A DNA stretch of 64,000 bases, from the NCBI GenBank assembly GCA_965227445.1, contig OZ245751.1, positions 3,720,001 through 3,784,000 on the forward strand, in the 5' to 3' direction. Origin of the DNA: DT-110 sp030148525 (GTDB lineage Bacteria > Bacteroidota > Bacteroidia > Chitinophagales > Saprospiraceae). Of this stretch, positions 35,920-44,666 are shown piece after piece; position 1 is the stretch's first letter, and each line of letters begins with the position of its first letter. Below the pieces are notes generated by a model that ran no database searches, was not told the origin of the DNA, and saw nothing but the letters and a program-made list of their open reading frames with translations. The position numbers and the translations under genes are program-made.

Positions 35920-36082
35920 AGAAGCTGTTTGAATTTGGTTTTTGAAATTTGTTAGCGTGGATTTTGTGGTTAGGTGAGGCGCCAAAACCGGAGTTTAGCA
36001 GCGCTAAATGAGGATTTTGGTAACGAAACATAGCCGCAAAAGACGCCTAACAAAATCGAAGGATTAAATTCAAACGGCTTCT
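35920..36082. repeat. Repeat element D (163 bp) with inverted ends
   Basis: The ends GAAGCTGTTTGAATTT and AAATTCAAACGGCTTC are inverted copies with one mismatch. Inside are further nested complementary stretches (GTTAGGTGAGGCG with CGCCTAAC, and CCAAAACCGG with GGATTTTGG around a TTTAGCAGCGCTAAA palindrome). No coding capacity. It looks like another MITE-type element, unrelated to A or B, and fills most of the gap 35905-36183. Confidence 0.75.
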
Positions 36083-36183
36083 AAGGCTAACTAAAAACAA
36101 ACTTTACCGGTGCCCTTTCCAAGCGTTCCTTCCCTCAAAAAAACTCCACGTGAGTTTACCTTTCAAATAGGAAACCCATAAAA

Positions 36184-37341
36184 ATGAAACAAAAACAAAG
36201 AATTATTTCAACTACCCTGGCCAGGTTCTCGGGCGGTGCACGGGCTAAAAACAAAGCCAAAACAAAGGTGCACGAAGAGTTCAAGAAGATGCTGCATAAA
36301 GGTGATGTCCACAATGGCTTTTTACAGGTTCAAAGTGCTGATGGAGCATTAAACTGGAAGCTGGTAGGTGGCGCTTTCCGAGACGGTACGGCGGTAAACG
36401 CAGCAAACCCTTTTCACGCTGCAAGTGTCGGGAAGATGTTTACCGCGACTTTGATTATGAAGCTTGCTGAAGCAGGTGAGTTGCAGCCTGAAGATCCTAT
36501 CTCAACTCATCTGCCTTCGGAAATTGTAAACGGATTGCATGTGTACGAAGGAGAAGACTATTCCCAAAAAATCACCATCGCCCAGCTTTTACAGCACAGG
36601 TCGGGCTTACCTGACTATATCACAGATGCGCCCAATGATGGTAGCCCAAACATCATGGCCTTAGCCTTGCAAAACCCGGATAAGTATTGGAAAGTAGCGG
36701 AGTTTCTGAATTTCTGCAAAGAAAAATTAAACCCGCATTTCCTACCGGGCCAGGGTTACTATTACACCGATACGGCATATGTACTATTGGGCTTAATCAT
36801 TGAAGCAAAATATCAAAAAGAGTTACATCAGGTGTTTTTAGAAGCATTTTTTGAGCCCCTGGCCATGAAAAATACCGCCATGTTCAGGCGTTCGGAGGCA
36901 ATTAACCCAAGTGGGAAAATGGCGGAGTTTTATATAGATGAAACTGAAATCAGTACATACGCAAGCCTAAGCATTGACTGGGCGGGCGGAGGTTTGGTCA
37001 CGACGACCGAAGACCTTCTCAAGTTTCAGCAAGCACTTTTTTCAGGAGAAATCGTAAGTACAGCCACGCTTGAAAAAATGCAAAATTGGCACCGGGAAAG
37101 CAAAGGCATCTATTACGGTTTAGGCTTGCGCAAGTTTAACTTCAGAGAGCTTTCCATCTTCCTACCCAAAATGACCATTATCGGGCATTCGGGTTTAAAC
37201 GCTTCATTCTCGTTTTTCTGCCCTGAGCTGCAAGTCTATGTGGCGGGTACCTTCAGTCAGACCAATCGTATGAAGAAAGTGATTAGGTTTCTTATCACGA
37301 TACTGATTGCGCTGAAATTTGACCACTCTAAAAGTATCTGA
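36184..37341 (+). CDS. Serine hydrolase, class C beta-lactamase family
   Basis: The 385-residue protein has the penicillin-binding fold motifs: nucleophile SxxK in ASVGKMFTATL, a YxD/N-type motif in YYTDTAYVLLGLIIEAKY and a late HSG (IIGHSGLNASFSFF). The YSN motif reads YTD, as in some esterases of this family. There is no classical signal peptide; the N-terminus (MKQKQRIISTTLARFSGGARAKNKAKTK) is basic. It could be a cytoplasmic or membrane-associated esterase or peptidase. It is followed 2 bases later by an SDR-like gene, suggesting an operon. Confidence 0.83.
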   Translation: MKQKQRIISTTLARFSGGARAKNKAKTKVHEEFKKMLHKGDVHNGFLQVQSADGALNWKLVGGAFRDGTAVNAANPFHAASVGKMFTATLIMKLAEAGELQPEDPISTHLPSEIVNGLHVYEGEDYSQKITIAQLLQHRSGLPDYITDAPNDGSPNIMALALQNPDKYWKVAEFLNFCKEKLNPHFLPGQGYYYTDTAYVLLGLIIEAKYQKELHQVFLEAFFEPLAMKNTAMFRRSEAINPSGKMAEFYIDETEISTYASLSIDWAGGGLVTTTEDLLKFQQALFSGEIVSTATLEKMQNWHRESKGIYYGLGLRKFNFRELSIFLPKMTIIGHSGLNASFSFFCPELQVYVAGTFSQTNRMKKVIRFLITILIALKFDHSKSI

Positions 37342-37343
37342 TT

Positions 37344-38198
37344 ATGAAAACATTAATTGCAGGTTCAACCGGTTATTTGGGCAGTCATATCGTCAAAGAG
37401 CTAATTGCACAGCAGCTGGATTTTATGGCTATTGCCCGTAACCCTTCCAAATTGGAGCAGTTGGGGGTACCTTCTTCTCAAATTATTGAAGCTCAGGTTA
37501 CTGATAAAACTTCTTTGATCGACTGCTGTGCGGGCGTTGATACCGTGATTTCCACCGTTGGCATCACTCGTCAAAAAGATGGCTTGACCTATATGGACGT
37601 TGATTATCAGGCAAACAAAAACCTGCTTGATGAGGCCATTAAGAGTGGAGTGAGGAAATTCGTTTACATTAGCGTTTTACATGGTGAGGATTTGACCCAT
37701 CTGAAAATTTGCGAAGCCAAAGAGCGCTTCGTTCATGAATTACAGGCATCCGGACTGGAATATTGTATCATTCGACCGAGTGGTTTCTTTTCGGACATGG
37801 CAGCTTTTTACGACATGGCTAAAAAAGGACGGGTCTATTTATTTGGCGACGGAACGATAAAAGCAAATCCAATCCACGGAGCTGACCTTGCTAAAGTATG
37901 TGTGGATGCCGTTTTCCTGAATGAGCAAGTCATTGAGGTGGGGGGCAAAGAGATATTGTCCCACCGGGAAATTGCCGAAATCGCTTTTGAAGTACTGCAC
38001 CACAAGCCAAAAATCACGCATATCCCGGATGGGGTCAGAAGGCTTTTGCTCCGTTTGGCTGCCCTGTTCATGCGTAAAGCAAAATATGGGACCATAGAGT
38101 TTTTTCTAAACGTGATGGCAATGGATATGACGACAAATCCGTACGGTAGCCATACGATCAAAGAGTTTTTTACTCAACTTAAAACTCAAGAAGCGTGA
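37344..38198 (+). CDS. NAD(P)-binding SDR/NmrA-like protein
   Basis: The 284-residue protein opens with the dinucleotide-binding motif LIAGSTGYLGSHIVKEL and has the atypical-SDR pattern of NmrA and complex I 39-kDa-like proteins (GVDTVISTVGITRQKDG, DYQANKNLLDEAIKSGVRKFVYIS, YCIIRPSGFFSDM, NPIHGADLAKVCVDAV). The YxxxK catalytic pair is absent, which is common in this group. It lies 2 bases after the serine hydrolase. Substrate is unknown. Confidence 0.83.
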   Translation: MKTLIAGSTGYLGSHIVKELIAQQLDFMAIARNPSKLEQLGVPSSQIIEAQVTDKTSLIDCCAGVDTVISTVGITRQKDGLTYMDVDYQANKNLLDEAIKSGVRKFVYISVLHGEDLTHLKICEAKERFVHELQASGLEYCIIRPSGFFSDMAAFYDMAKKGRVYLFGDGTIKANPIHGADLAKVCVDAVFLNEQVIEVGGKEILSHREIAEIAFEVLHHKPKITHIPDGVRRLLLRLAALFMRKAKYGTIEFFLNVMAMDMTTNPYGSHTIKEFFTQLKTQEA

Positions 38199-38216
38199 AG
38201 CAATCAAGGCTAGCTT

Positions 38217-38482
38217 TAGAGCGTGTTTGGGATTTATCCTTTGGACTGCAAATGTCTATTATACCGACAACGAAGTGGTTTGGGAATCCAAACCACTTCG
38301 AGTCGAGTATATACTCGCGTGAAAAGGTTGGGCAAAGCCCAATCCTTTTCGGAAGCGGTATATTTGAACCTCACTGCAGCCTTTTTTCGCCCCGTAGCCA
38401 TGCTACGAAGCTCAAAAAAGGCTTTGTGAGAACCAAATTCTAGACATTTTCGCCATCAAAAACAAATCCCAAACACGCTCTA
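38217..38482. repeat. Repeat element A, copy 3, split by element B
   Basis: Both halves of element A are intact (38217-38261 and 38361-38482) with element B between them. The right half contains the AAAAAAGGCT hairpin and ends ACACGCTCTA. A 26-base remnant resembling the cysQ 3' end (GAGGAAATGTACTACGAGCA) follows at 38491-38516. These fill the gap 38199-38551. Confidence 0.88.
38262..38360. repeat. Repeat element B, copy 4 (99 bp), nested in element A
   Basis: TACCGACAACGAAGTGG to GGAAGCGGTA with flanking TA at 38260-38261 and 38361-38362. Deleting the element and one TA restores CTATTATTTGAACC, exactly as found in the empty copy at 18347-18510. Confidence 0.92.
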
Positions 38483-38551
38483 AGTATCCTGAGGAAATGT
38501 ACTACGAGCATTTTAGCTGTTTTGAATGTAACCTTCAGATATTTATTCGTC

Positions 38552-40138
38552 TTACTCCCTGAACACCAGCGCCTCTACCTCAGCCCTCATGTGGTTCAGG
38601 ATGTCCTGGTAGTTGGTATTTTCCGCCAGGTTGTTCCATTCGTAGGGGTCGATTCGGTGATCGTAAAGCTCTTCACTTTGGTCGCTGTACCGGATATATC
38701 TCCACGCAGTGGTTCGATAGGAGAAATTCTGGCCCGCTACAGTGCTGTCGCCTTTGTAGGCATAGTTACCGATGATGGAAAGAGCCCCGTCAGGTCCCGC
38801 CCATCTTTCCTGTTCGGGGTCCTCCATGAGAGACCGCAGGCTAAAGCCGCCGAGATCGGCTCCCCGTTTATCAAGCTTATGGTTTCCCTCCAACTGGCAG
38901 TAGTCAACCAGGGTAGGAAACACGTCTATCAGCGACACAGGCTGCTCCACAACGCCCGGCTCTTCACCCGGAACAGAAATAATCAGCGGGATCCGGCAGC
39001 TTTCTTCCCAAGCCGAATTCTTAAACAGGTAAGACTTCTCCCCCATCTGCCAGCCGTGATCACTGGTCAGGATTACGATGGTATTATCGGCGTAGGGGGA
39101 AGCCTGTAGAGCTTGATGTACTTTGCCAATTTGATCGTCTACAAAAGCCACGCAAGCCAGATAGGCTTGCAAAAAACTTTTCATGGCCAGTTCCCGGTCC
39201 CCATCGTAAGATTCCACCAGAGTCCTATAGTAACGCAGTCCCTTTATATCAGAGTCATTATTCCGGGCGTACCAGGTATCGGCCTCGTCGTTGATTTTCC
39301 ATTTATCCAGCTCAATTTCATCGAGCGGGAACATGTCAAAATACTTTTGAGGCGCATGCAGAGGGGTATGAGGCCGCACGAATCCCAGGCCCAGAAAAAA
39401 CGGCTGCTCCAGGCCCTGCTCCGAAAATTCCCGGAGTTTTTGAATGGCAAACTGAGCGTGTTTTTCATCATTGGTTAGGTCTCTATCCGATTCCGATTTA
39501 AACCTGAATGGTTGTTGGTCCCAGCCCATGGTCCAGCCGGGTTCGCCCCGTTCCCCGGAGGAGGAAGGGCCTGACTCAAAGGACCCATAGGACCCATCTA
39601 CCGGACCTATGTCTCCATAAGGCACGGGCACCTCCGGATGCGCCACCGTTTTTTCTCCGTCAAACACAAAGGGACCATAGTTGTGCTTAATGCTGGCTCC
39701 CCAGGCATCCCATGGCTCGGGCTCATGTTTATGCAACAGTTTCCCACTTCCGGCCATGTAATACCCGTTCTCCTTTAATAGATCGATGAAGGTCTTGTTG
39801 TGCCGTAGCACTTTTTGCTTCGCTTTAGATACCCACCCAAAGTCCTTCGAATCATGGGGATAGACTCCGGTAAATAAGCTGTTCCGGGAGGGGGAACAGA
39901 CCGGGATATTACTCTGGGCATTGAGAAATCTTATTCCGGATTCAGCGAGGGCATCCATATACGGAGTTCGGGTTTGCGGGTGCCCCCCAAATGCTCCGAC
40001 ATAATCATTGAGGTCATCGCACACTATAAAGACCACGTTGGGCCTTGAGGATTTTTCGGTAGGTTTCACGGCCGGTTTCCAGGCGAGCAGACTGCCGAGT
40101 AGTACGAGAAGAATCAGGACCTTTTTCATATTCAGCAT
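38552..40138 (-). CDS. Sulfatase, iduronate-2-sulfatase-like
   Basis: The 528-residue protein has a hydrophobic signal (VLILLVLLGSLLAW) and the alkaline phosphatase-like sulfatase fold. The metal site appears as VVFIVCDDLND (Asp41, Asp42), and the formylglycine signature CSPSR (Cys81 to Arg85) is intact, so it needs an anaerobic-type or FGE maturase not seen here. Late residues VILTSDHGWQMGEKS carry the second metal Asp/His. The overall motif pattern (DDLNDYVGAFGGHPQTRTPYMD) matches the iduronate-2-sulfatase-like group. In marine Bacteroidota such enzymes desulfate algal polysaccharides. It stands alone on the minus strand; the ATG at 40138 or 40129 could be used. Confidence 0.9.
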   Translation of the reverse strand: MLNMKKVLILLVLLGSLLAWKPAVKPTEKSSRPNVVFIVCDDLNDYVGAFGGHPQTRTPYMDALAESGIRFLNAQSNIPVCSPSRNSLFTGVYPHDSKDFGWVSKAKQKVLRHNKTFIDLLKENGYYMAGSGKLLHKHEPEPWDAWGASIKHNYGPFVFDGEKTVAHPEVPVPYGDIGPVDGSYGSFESGPSSSGERGEPGWTMGWDQQPFRFKSESDRDLTNDEKHAQFAIQKLREFSEQGLEQPFFLGLGFVRPHTPLHAPQKYFDMFPLDEIELDKWKINDEADTWYARNNDSDIKGLRYYRTLVESYDGDRELAMKSFLQAYLACVAFVDDQIGKVHQALQASPYADNTIVILTSDHGWQMGEKSYLFKNSAWEESCRIPLIISVPGEEPGVVEQPVSLIDVFPTLVDYCQLEGNHKLDKRGADLGGFSLRSLMEDPEQERWAGPDGALSIIGNYAYKGDSTVAGQNFSYRTTAWRYIRYSDQSEELYDHRIDPYEWNNLAENTNYQDILNHMRAEVEALVFRE

Positions 40139-40494
40139 GATAGTTAGCGTACTTGGAGTACGTATAGTTTACACGGAGAAAAATGTACGCATAGCTAACC
40201 CGCTCCTCCGGGTCAAGTGCTTCCACGTATCATTTCCAGGGTTTACCCCACCCATAAACAGGTGAGGCCCAGGGTGATAATAGGGATATTATGACCAGGA
40301 AAAGCCCGACTTTTAGTATCTGAATGATTCCTACCCCCTTTTTGAACTGTATGCCCTAATCAAATTAATCCTGAAGGGCACATGCATGCTTTTGTTGAGC
40401 CCCATCTGTGTCCAGGGTCGGCCATTGCACAACACCACGCAAACGCAATCTCTCAGCTCCAAAAAGTGTAGGGGCTTCGAGAAACACTTTTTCT
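40139..40494. other. Intergenic gap without recognised feature
   Basis: The 356 bases between the sulfatase and the LysM gene show one weak inverted repeat (GTTAGCGTAC near 40142 and GTACGCATAGCTAAC near 40184) close to the sulfatase start, which may belong to its promoter region. Nothing else was recognised. Confidence 0.4.
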
Positions 40495-41922
40495 TCATCC
40501 CGCAGGAATAAGCAATGTCTGACCTACCTTAATCGCATTATCCTGCAGACCGTTTAATTCCTTAATGGGTTCCACGGAGATCCTGCCATCCGGACCAGTG
40601 ACACCGTATTGTCGGGCGATGGAGTACAGCGTTTCCCCTTTTGCAACCGTATGTAAGGTTTCACCGCCCGGAATCTCGGCGCCGGGAATGAATCGGCTGG
40701 AACCGTCCGAATATTGCACCTCTATACCGCGGAGCTTGGGTTTTACGGTCTTGGTGGTTGGAGGCGGAGCGGGGGTGGGCCGCACCCGAACGGTGTAGTT
40801 CAACTGTACGGAGCGATCACCGATGGTGCTCCGGACATTACTTTTGTCCACTTCATCTTCAAAGAGATCGGTCAACTGAATGGTAGCACTCACCGGTACC
40901 GAGCGGGTCGATGAACGCGCCTGCACGATGGTCTCGCCCAGGTCGATCTCGAGCGATTGGTCGGTGGGAAAACCGTACCTGGATGGCGTGCCTTCACCGG
41001 ACACGGTACTTCCTCCGCTGAAGCTGGTATCCCTGGCAATGCGGAGGTTCCCCGACAGTTTGGCGTAGATGCGGTTTGCTTCCGCATCCCTCAGGTCACC
41101 ACTTGCGTAAGCCAGCGGTACAACCACATCGGAAAAAGGATGATACACGACAGCCCGATCGTTGGTATCCATAGGTACCGGAATCGGAGAGGTCAGGTTA
41201 ATAGCGATGGTGTCGGGGTACCCCCCGGCCAGCGCACGGTTTCGGTTCGTGGCCGGCAGCGGAAGAAGACGCAGGGGCATCTGGATGGCCAGGGTATCCG
41301 GGTATTCCATGCCTTTGGGAATCGTCAGGGGCGGCAACTGCAGCGTGAAGGCATTTCGTTCGGGAACCGTTCGTTCTTCCAGGGTGAGTTGTTGCGTTGT
41401 AGGGTTACGTGGGATGTCGGGTAAGATCTCCAGGCTGTTCTCCAGCCACATACCGAACAAAAACCAGATCAGTAAAAAGAAGGCGGCGTATTTCCACGTC
41501 TTTCTGATAAACTGCACGATAGCCTCCCGATTGCGCTTTTCAGCCAAAATGGGCTCGACCAGGGTATCGTGACTCACTTCATAAATAGGGTTGGTACCTC
41601 TTTTGTGCATGCGGCGGATGAGGCGGGAATCCTCCAGCTTGGACAGCAGGTCGGTTTCGATACCTAAAATTTCTTTGATGTAGGCTGCATCCTTAGACGT
41701 GCGTTGCCGGGACTTGGGCAGGATCAGATGGTCTTCCAGCAGTCGGCGAGCCAGTTTGCGGTCTTTTCGTTTTTTCAGGCTTTTTATCTGCCGCAGGTAA
41801 TAGCCGCGCAAGACGGTATGGAGGTCGGCAACGTCTTCCATCTGCAATGCCAATACCGGCCTGGTCATTGCTGCAGGCGTCGCCTCTTTGTCTGCCGGGA
41901 TGGGCTTATTAGACTTTTCCAT
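40495..41922 (-). CDS. Winged-helix/transmembrane/LysM protein, STAND partner
   Basis: The 475-residue protein has an unusual layout. Residues of about 25-118 look like the winged-helix end of nSTAND1 NTPases (DLHTVLRGYYLRQIKSLKKRKDRKLARRLLEDHLI, LLSKLEDSRLIRR, IYEVSHDTLVEPILAEK). A single transmembrane segment follows (about 134-158, YAAFFLLIWFLFGMWLE). Then comes a proline-rich, beta-rich region and a C-terminal LysM domain (about 425-474, HTVAKGETLYSIARQYGV to IKVGQTLLIPAG). Topology predicts a cytoplasmic N-terminus and an outside LysM that could bind peptidoglycan. It starts 25 bases after the STAND core gene; a stop codon in its own frame lies just upstream, so this is a true gene split rather than one frameshift. 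Confidence 0.8.
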   Translation of the reverse strand: MEKSNKPIPADKEATPAAMTRPVLALQMEDVADLHTVLRGYYLRQIKSLKKRKDRKLARRLLEDHLILPKSRQRTSKDAAYIKEILGIETDLLSKLEDSRLIRRMHKRGTNPIYEVSHDTLVEPILAEKRNREAIVQFIRKTWKYAAFFLLIWFLFGMWLENSLEILPDIPRNPTTQQLTLEERTVPERNAFTLQLPPLTIPKGMEYPDTLAIQMPLRLLPLPATNRNRALAGGYPDTIAINLTSPIPVPMDTNDRAVVYHPFSDVVVPLAYASGDLRDAEANRIYAKLSGNLRIARDTSFSGGSTVSGEGTPSRYGFPTDQSLEIDLGETIVQARSSTRSVPVSATIQLTDLFEDEVDKSNVRSTIGDRSVQLNYTVRVRPTPAPPPTTKTVKPKLRGIEVQYSDGSSRFIPGAEIPGGETLHTVAKGETLYSIARQYGVTGPDGRISVEPIKELNGLQDNAIKVGQTLLIPAG

Positions 41923-41947
41923 AAATTCGTATTTACCTGACCTTCAA

Positions 41948-42952
41948 TTATTTTTTCATTTTTCGTTCCCGCTCTATCATCTTTTGCTCGATATGCTGAC
42001 AGACAATTTGCAGTGAAGAAGGATCGATACGTCGGGTCACCTTATCCTGCAGAAAATGGAGGATGTGGTCCAGTACCTCATCGCTGATCGTAAAAACGGG
42101 TGATACAAACCCTTCTCCGGGCAATGCGGCCGGCTCGGTAATGGCTTTTTTGGCTTGTTCAGAGTCAAAACTTTTCAGTTCGCAACTATTGAGTTTGATT
42201 TCCGGAATGTAGGCATCGAGTCGTTCCAGATAGAACAGCTTATCGGACCGCATGGAGACCAGGATCTTAACATCCAGGGGAGCTTCGATCCGGGCCATCA
42301 ACTGGGCTGTTTTGGGCTTGGTCAGGAGTTTGTGCTGCGCATCGTTTTCGGCATCAATGATCTTCTTCCGCTCCAGTCCCTTGCGAACCGATTCCGGCAT
42401 CACCTGGTGGTAGAGTTCCCCCAGTTGGCGCGCAAACTCGTCCACCCTGGCTTCCGGATAGGTAAATAATTCCTCAAACTGGTCGAGGATAAAAATAATA
42501 CGCAGGGGATGTACCGCCTGATCAACCAGCATTTTTTTGGCGGTCAGCCATAAACTGGGTTTGGGCATGGGTATGACCCCTTCCCAGGTCGATTGCTCCC
42601 CGAGGCAGGCCGTGATGAAACGCTCGATGGGATCTTTTACCAAGGCAGTATCGCCCTCTGGCAGGCCCTGTCTTTCCCGGCGAATCCGTGCGAGCTCCGG
42701 ATCGTAATTATTAAACCGGATCGGAACGACGTGGTAGGGTACATCCCAGTTCCTGATCTCTTTCAGCGCCGGCAAAATACCCGCATTGATGAGCGACGAC
42801 TTCCCCATGCCGGAGGGGCTGTGCAGTACGGTGAGATTATCCAGGTCGAGGAGTCGACAGACGGATTCAATCTCTTCGTCCCTGCCGAAAAAATAGTTTT
42901 GTTCTCCCGGGTCAAAGGGCCGTAGCCCCGGATACCTTGAACGCAAGTTGGC
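41948..42952 (-). CDS. STAND NTPase core (nSTAND1 type), lacking its own winged helix
   Basis: The start is taken at ATG 42952 (MANLRSRYPGLRPF); a longer frame would need a TTG at 43000 and overlap the upstream gene. The 334-residue protein begins with the family hallmark YPGLRPFDPGEQNYFFGRDEEI, has Walker A LHSPSGMGKSSLINAGI, Walker B IIFILDQFEELF and a sensor-like ILVSMRSDKLFYL. It ends IVCQHIEQKMIERERKMKK where longer homologues run on into a winged helix; that helix is encoded by the next gene. STAND ATPases act as nucleotide-driven switches that oligomerise on sensing a trigger. It begins 16 bases after the cyclase-SIR2 stop and is surely co-transcribed. Confidence 0.85.
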   Translation of the reverse strand, partial: ANLRSRYPGLRPFDPGEQNYFFGRDEEIESVCRLLDLDNLTVLHSPSGMGKSSLINAGILPALKEIRNWDVPYHVVPIRFNNYDPELARIRRERQGLPEGDTALVKDPIERFITACLGEQSTWEGVIPMPKPSLWLTAKKMLVDQAVHPLRIIFILDQFEELFTYPEARVDEFARQLGELYHQVMPESVRKGLERKKIIDAENDAQHKLLTKPKTAQLMARIEAPLDVKILVSMRSDKLFYLERLDAYIPEIKLNSCELKSFDSEQAKKAITEPAALPGEGFVSPVFTISDEVLDHILHFLQDKVTRRIDPSSLQIVCQHIEQKMIERERKMKK

Positions 42953-42968
42953 CATATTCCATGAGGAT

Positions 42969-44666
42969 TTATGCGGGTATCGTTTCTGAAATTCGATCAA
43001 TAAAGAGAGAGAGTTTGTTCCTTAACTGCCTCCATTCTTTTTCCAGTTCGGGAGGCTGGTAGCTACCGTAATCTTCCCCCTCTTTAATACGGTGAAATTG
43101 CTGCTGGTATGCGCTCAATTCTTTCAGGTAATCTCCTTTTTGCCCGTTCTCGATGAGTAGATCATCCAGCGTATGGAGTACTTCCTGGAATTGGTGTTGT
43201 TCGACTTTGTTATGTAAATCGTCGTAGACCGATGTGATGGCAGTGCCTGTCGAATGCCTGAGTAGTCCTTCTTCTTCACAGAGCTGGTGCAGGGTCGAGG
43301 TAAAGTCGTCCATTTCTTTGTCGAAAAACATCATTTTAAAATTGTGCTCAAAAAATGTCCGGTTTTGCCGGTCGAGCACCAAGGGTTGGTTAGCATTAGC
43401 AAAGGATGTTTCTTTCTCGTGGACTTTCAAGACCCGCAGCAACAGTTTCATATACCAATCGTCAAAAGAAAATCCCAGGAAAACCAAATGACTGGCCTGC
43501 TGCACCTTGTCCTGGATCAATTTCGGTAGTTGGTGTACGCCCAGAATGCCAAAAAAGAACTGATACAACCGATCCAGGGAGATGACCATGGATTCTTTAT
43601 TCTTTTCACTGCCGAAGAGGTTATAGATCAGTGGCCGGTCGTCGGAAAAAGGAGCGAGCGGCCCGGATTCCTGCAGATAGCTGTAATAGGCAAACTGATG
43701 GTCGATCCGGTTGGCGTCAAAGATATCGTGTAACAGGGGAAACGGATAAGTGGATACAATTAAGTCGAAGGGGATTTCACTGATCTTCTTAAACCGGTTT
43801 AATTGTTTTTCTCTAAGATCGTGCAGTTGAATTTTGGTCAGTTTTCGAAACATGCGCTGACCACCGGGCTGATTGACGAGTAGCTGGGCGGAGGCATAGA
43901 AATCATCGGGGCTGGCGGCGGTATTTTTACCCGCCCATTTATGTTGCTCCTGTAGTAGTAGATCAGGTAAAAACACTTCTGCGTCGGGCTGCTCGGCCGA
44001 GGGTTGGGGCCTGGAAAAAGCGTAATTCCCCAGAATCAAAACACACTTCTTTTCTTCCAGGGCATCGAGTATCTCCAACATTTGGTAACGCTCCCATTCG
44101 CGCTGATCCTGCGGGCTGGGCCGGGGGGGAGCGGAATCTTCCAGCTTTCCCTGGATCTCCTCGGGACGTGGCACCTTAAATTCCGGGGCGGAAACAGCAA
44201 AGACCTCCATGGGTTCCGCAATATTCTTAAACTGGAAAGCACCCAGGGGTGCAAGGTCAAATTCCATTTTATTTTTAACCTGATCACGGATGGTCTTGGA
44301 GAGTAATATAGCCCCGGGTATGCCCAGCGATTCGATGCGCGAGGCAATATTTACCCCATCACCGAAGACGTTGCCATCCTTGAATACCACATCGCCCAGA
44401 TGGATGCCGATGCGCACGGGCACTTCCTGCCCGATGAACTGGCGTTGCATAGTCATGGCAGCTTGCAGACTACTAAAGGCACTCTCAAAGGTTAGCAGGC
44501 AACCGTCGCCGTAGTACTGTATGATCTCGCCGCCATGTTGCTGTATGCCTTCTTCCAAACCTGTTTTAAATCCATCGAGCGTGGACAATGCTTTACGTTC
44601 GTCAGCCTGCATCAAAGCCGAATATCCGGCGATATCGGCAAATACAACAATAGCTAGTTTTCTCAT
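42969..44666 (-). CDS. Class III nucleotide cyclase fused to SIR2-like domain
   Basis: The start is taken at ATG 44666 (MRKLAIVVFADIAGYSALM); ATG 44687 and GTG 44738 are alternatives. In the 565-residue product, residues 1-155 are a class III cyclase with metal ligands Asp11 and Asp54 (YYGDGCLLTF) and the transition-state pair Asn106/Arg110 (DGVNIASRIE). The usual substrate-specifying Lys before GDG reads Gln50, so the nucleotide is uncertain. Residues of about 200-455 resemble a SIR2-like domain (CVLILGNYAFSR, PLIYNLFGSEKNKESMVISLDRLYQFFFGIL, HLVFLGFSFDDWYMKLLL); the HG catalytic motif reads FG, so NADase activity is doubtful. The last 90 residues form a small helical domain like effector-associated adaptor domains. 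It heads the three-gene minus-strand module. Confidence 0.82.
   Translation of the reverse strand: MRKLAIVVFADIAGYSALMQADERKALSTLDGFKTGLEEGIQQHGGEIIQYYGDGCLLTFESAFSSLQAAMTMQRQFIGQEVPVRIGIHLGDVVFKDGNVFGDGVNIASRIESLGIPGAILLSKTIRDQVKNKMEFDLAPLGAFQFKNIAEPMEVFAVSAPEFKVPRPEEIQGKLEDSAPPRPSPQDQREWERYQMLEILDALEEKKCVLILGNYAFSRPQPSAEQPDAEVFLPDLLLQEQHKWAGKNTAASPDDFYASAQLLVNQPGGQRMFRKLTKIQLHDLREKQLNRFKKISEIPFDLIVSTYPFPLLHDIFDANRIDHQFAYYSYLQESGPLAPFSDDRPLIYNLFGSEKNKESMVISLDRLYQFFFGILGVHQLPKLIQDKVQQASHLVFLGFSFDDWYMKLLLRVLKVHEKETSFANANQPLVLDRQNRTFFEHNFKMMFFDKEMDDFTSTLHQLCEEEGLLRHSTGTAITSVYDDLHNKVEQHQFQEVLHTLDDLLIENGQKGDYLKELSAYQQQFHRIKEGEDYGSYQPPELEKEWRQLRNKLSLFIDRISETIPA

Noticed and set aside
35713..35985. 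Minus-strand frame overlapping the secreted barrel protein
   Set aside because: It shadows a signal-peptide gene and runs into repeat element D.
41922..41948. A frameshift joining the STAND core to the LysM gene
   Set aside because: The second frame has an in-frame TGA just upstream of its ATG and a ribosome-site-like AAGGTCAGG, so two genes fit better.
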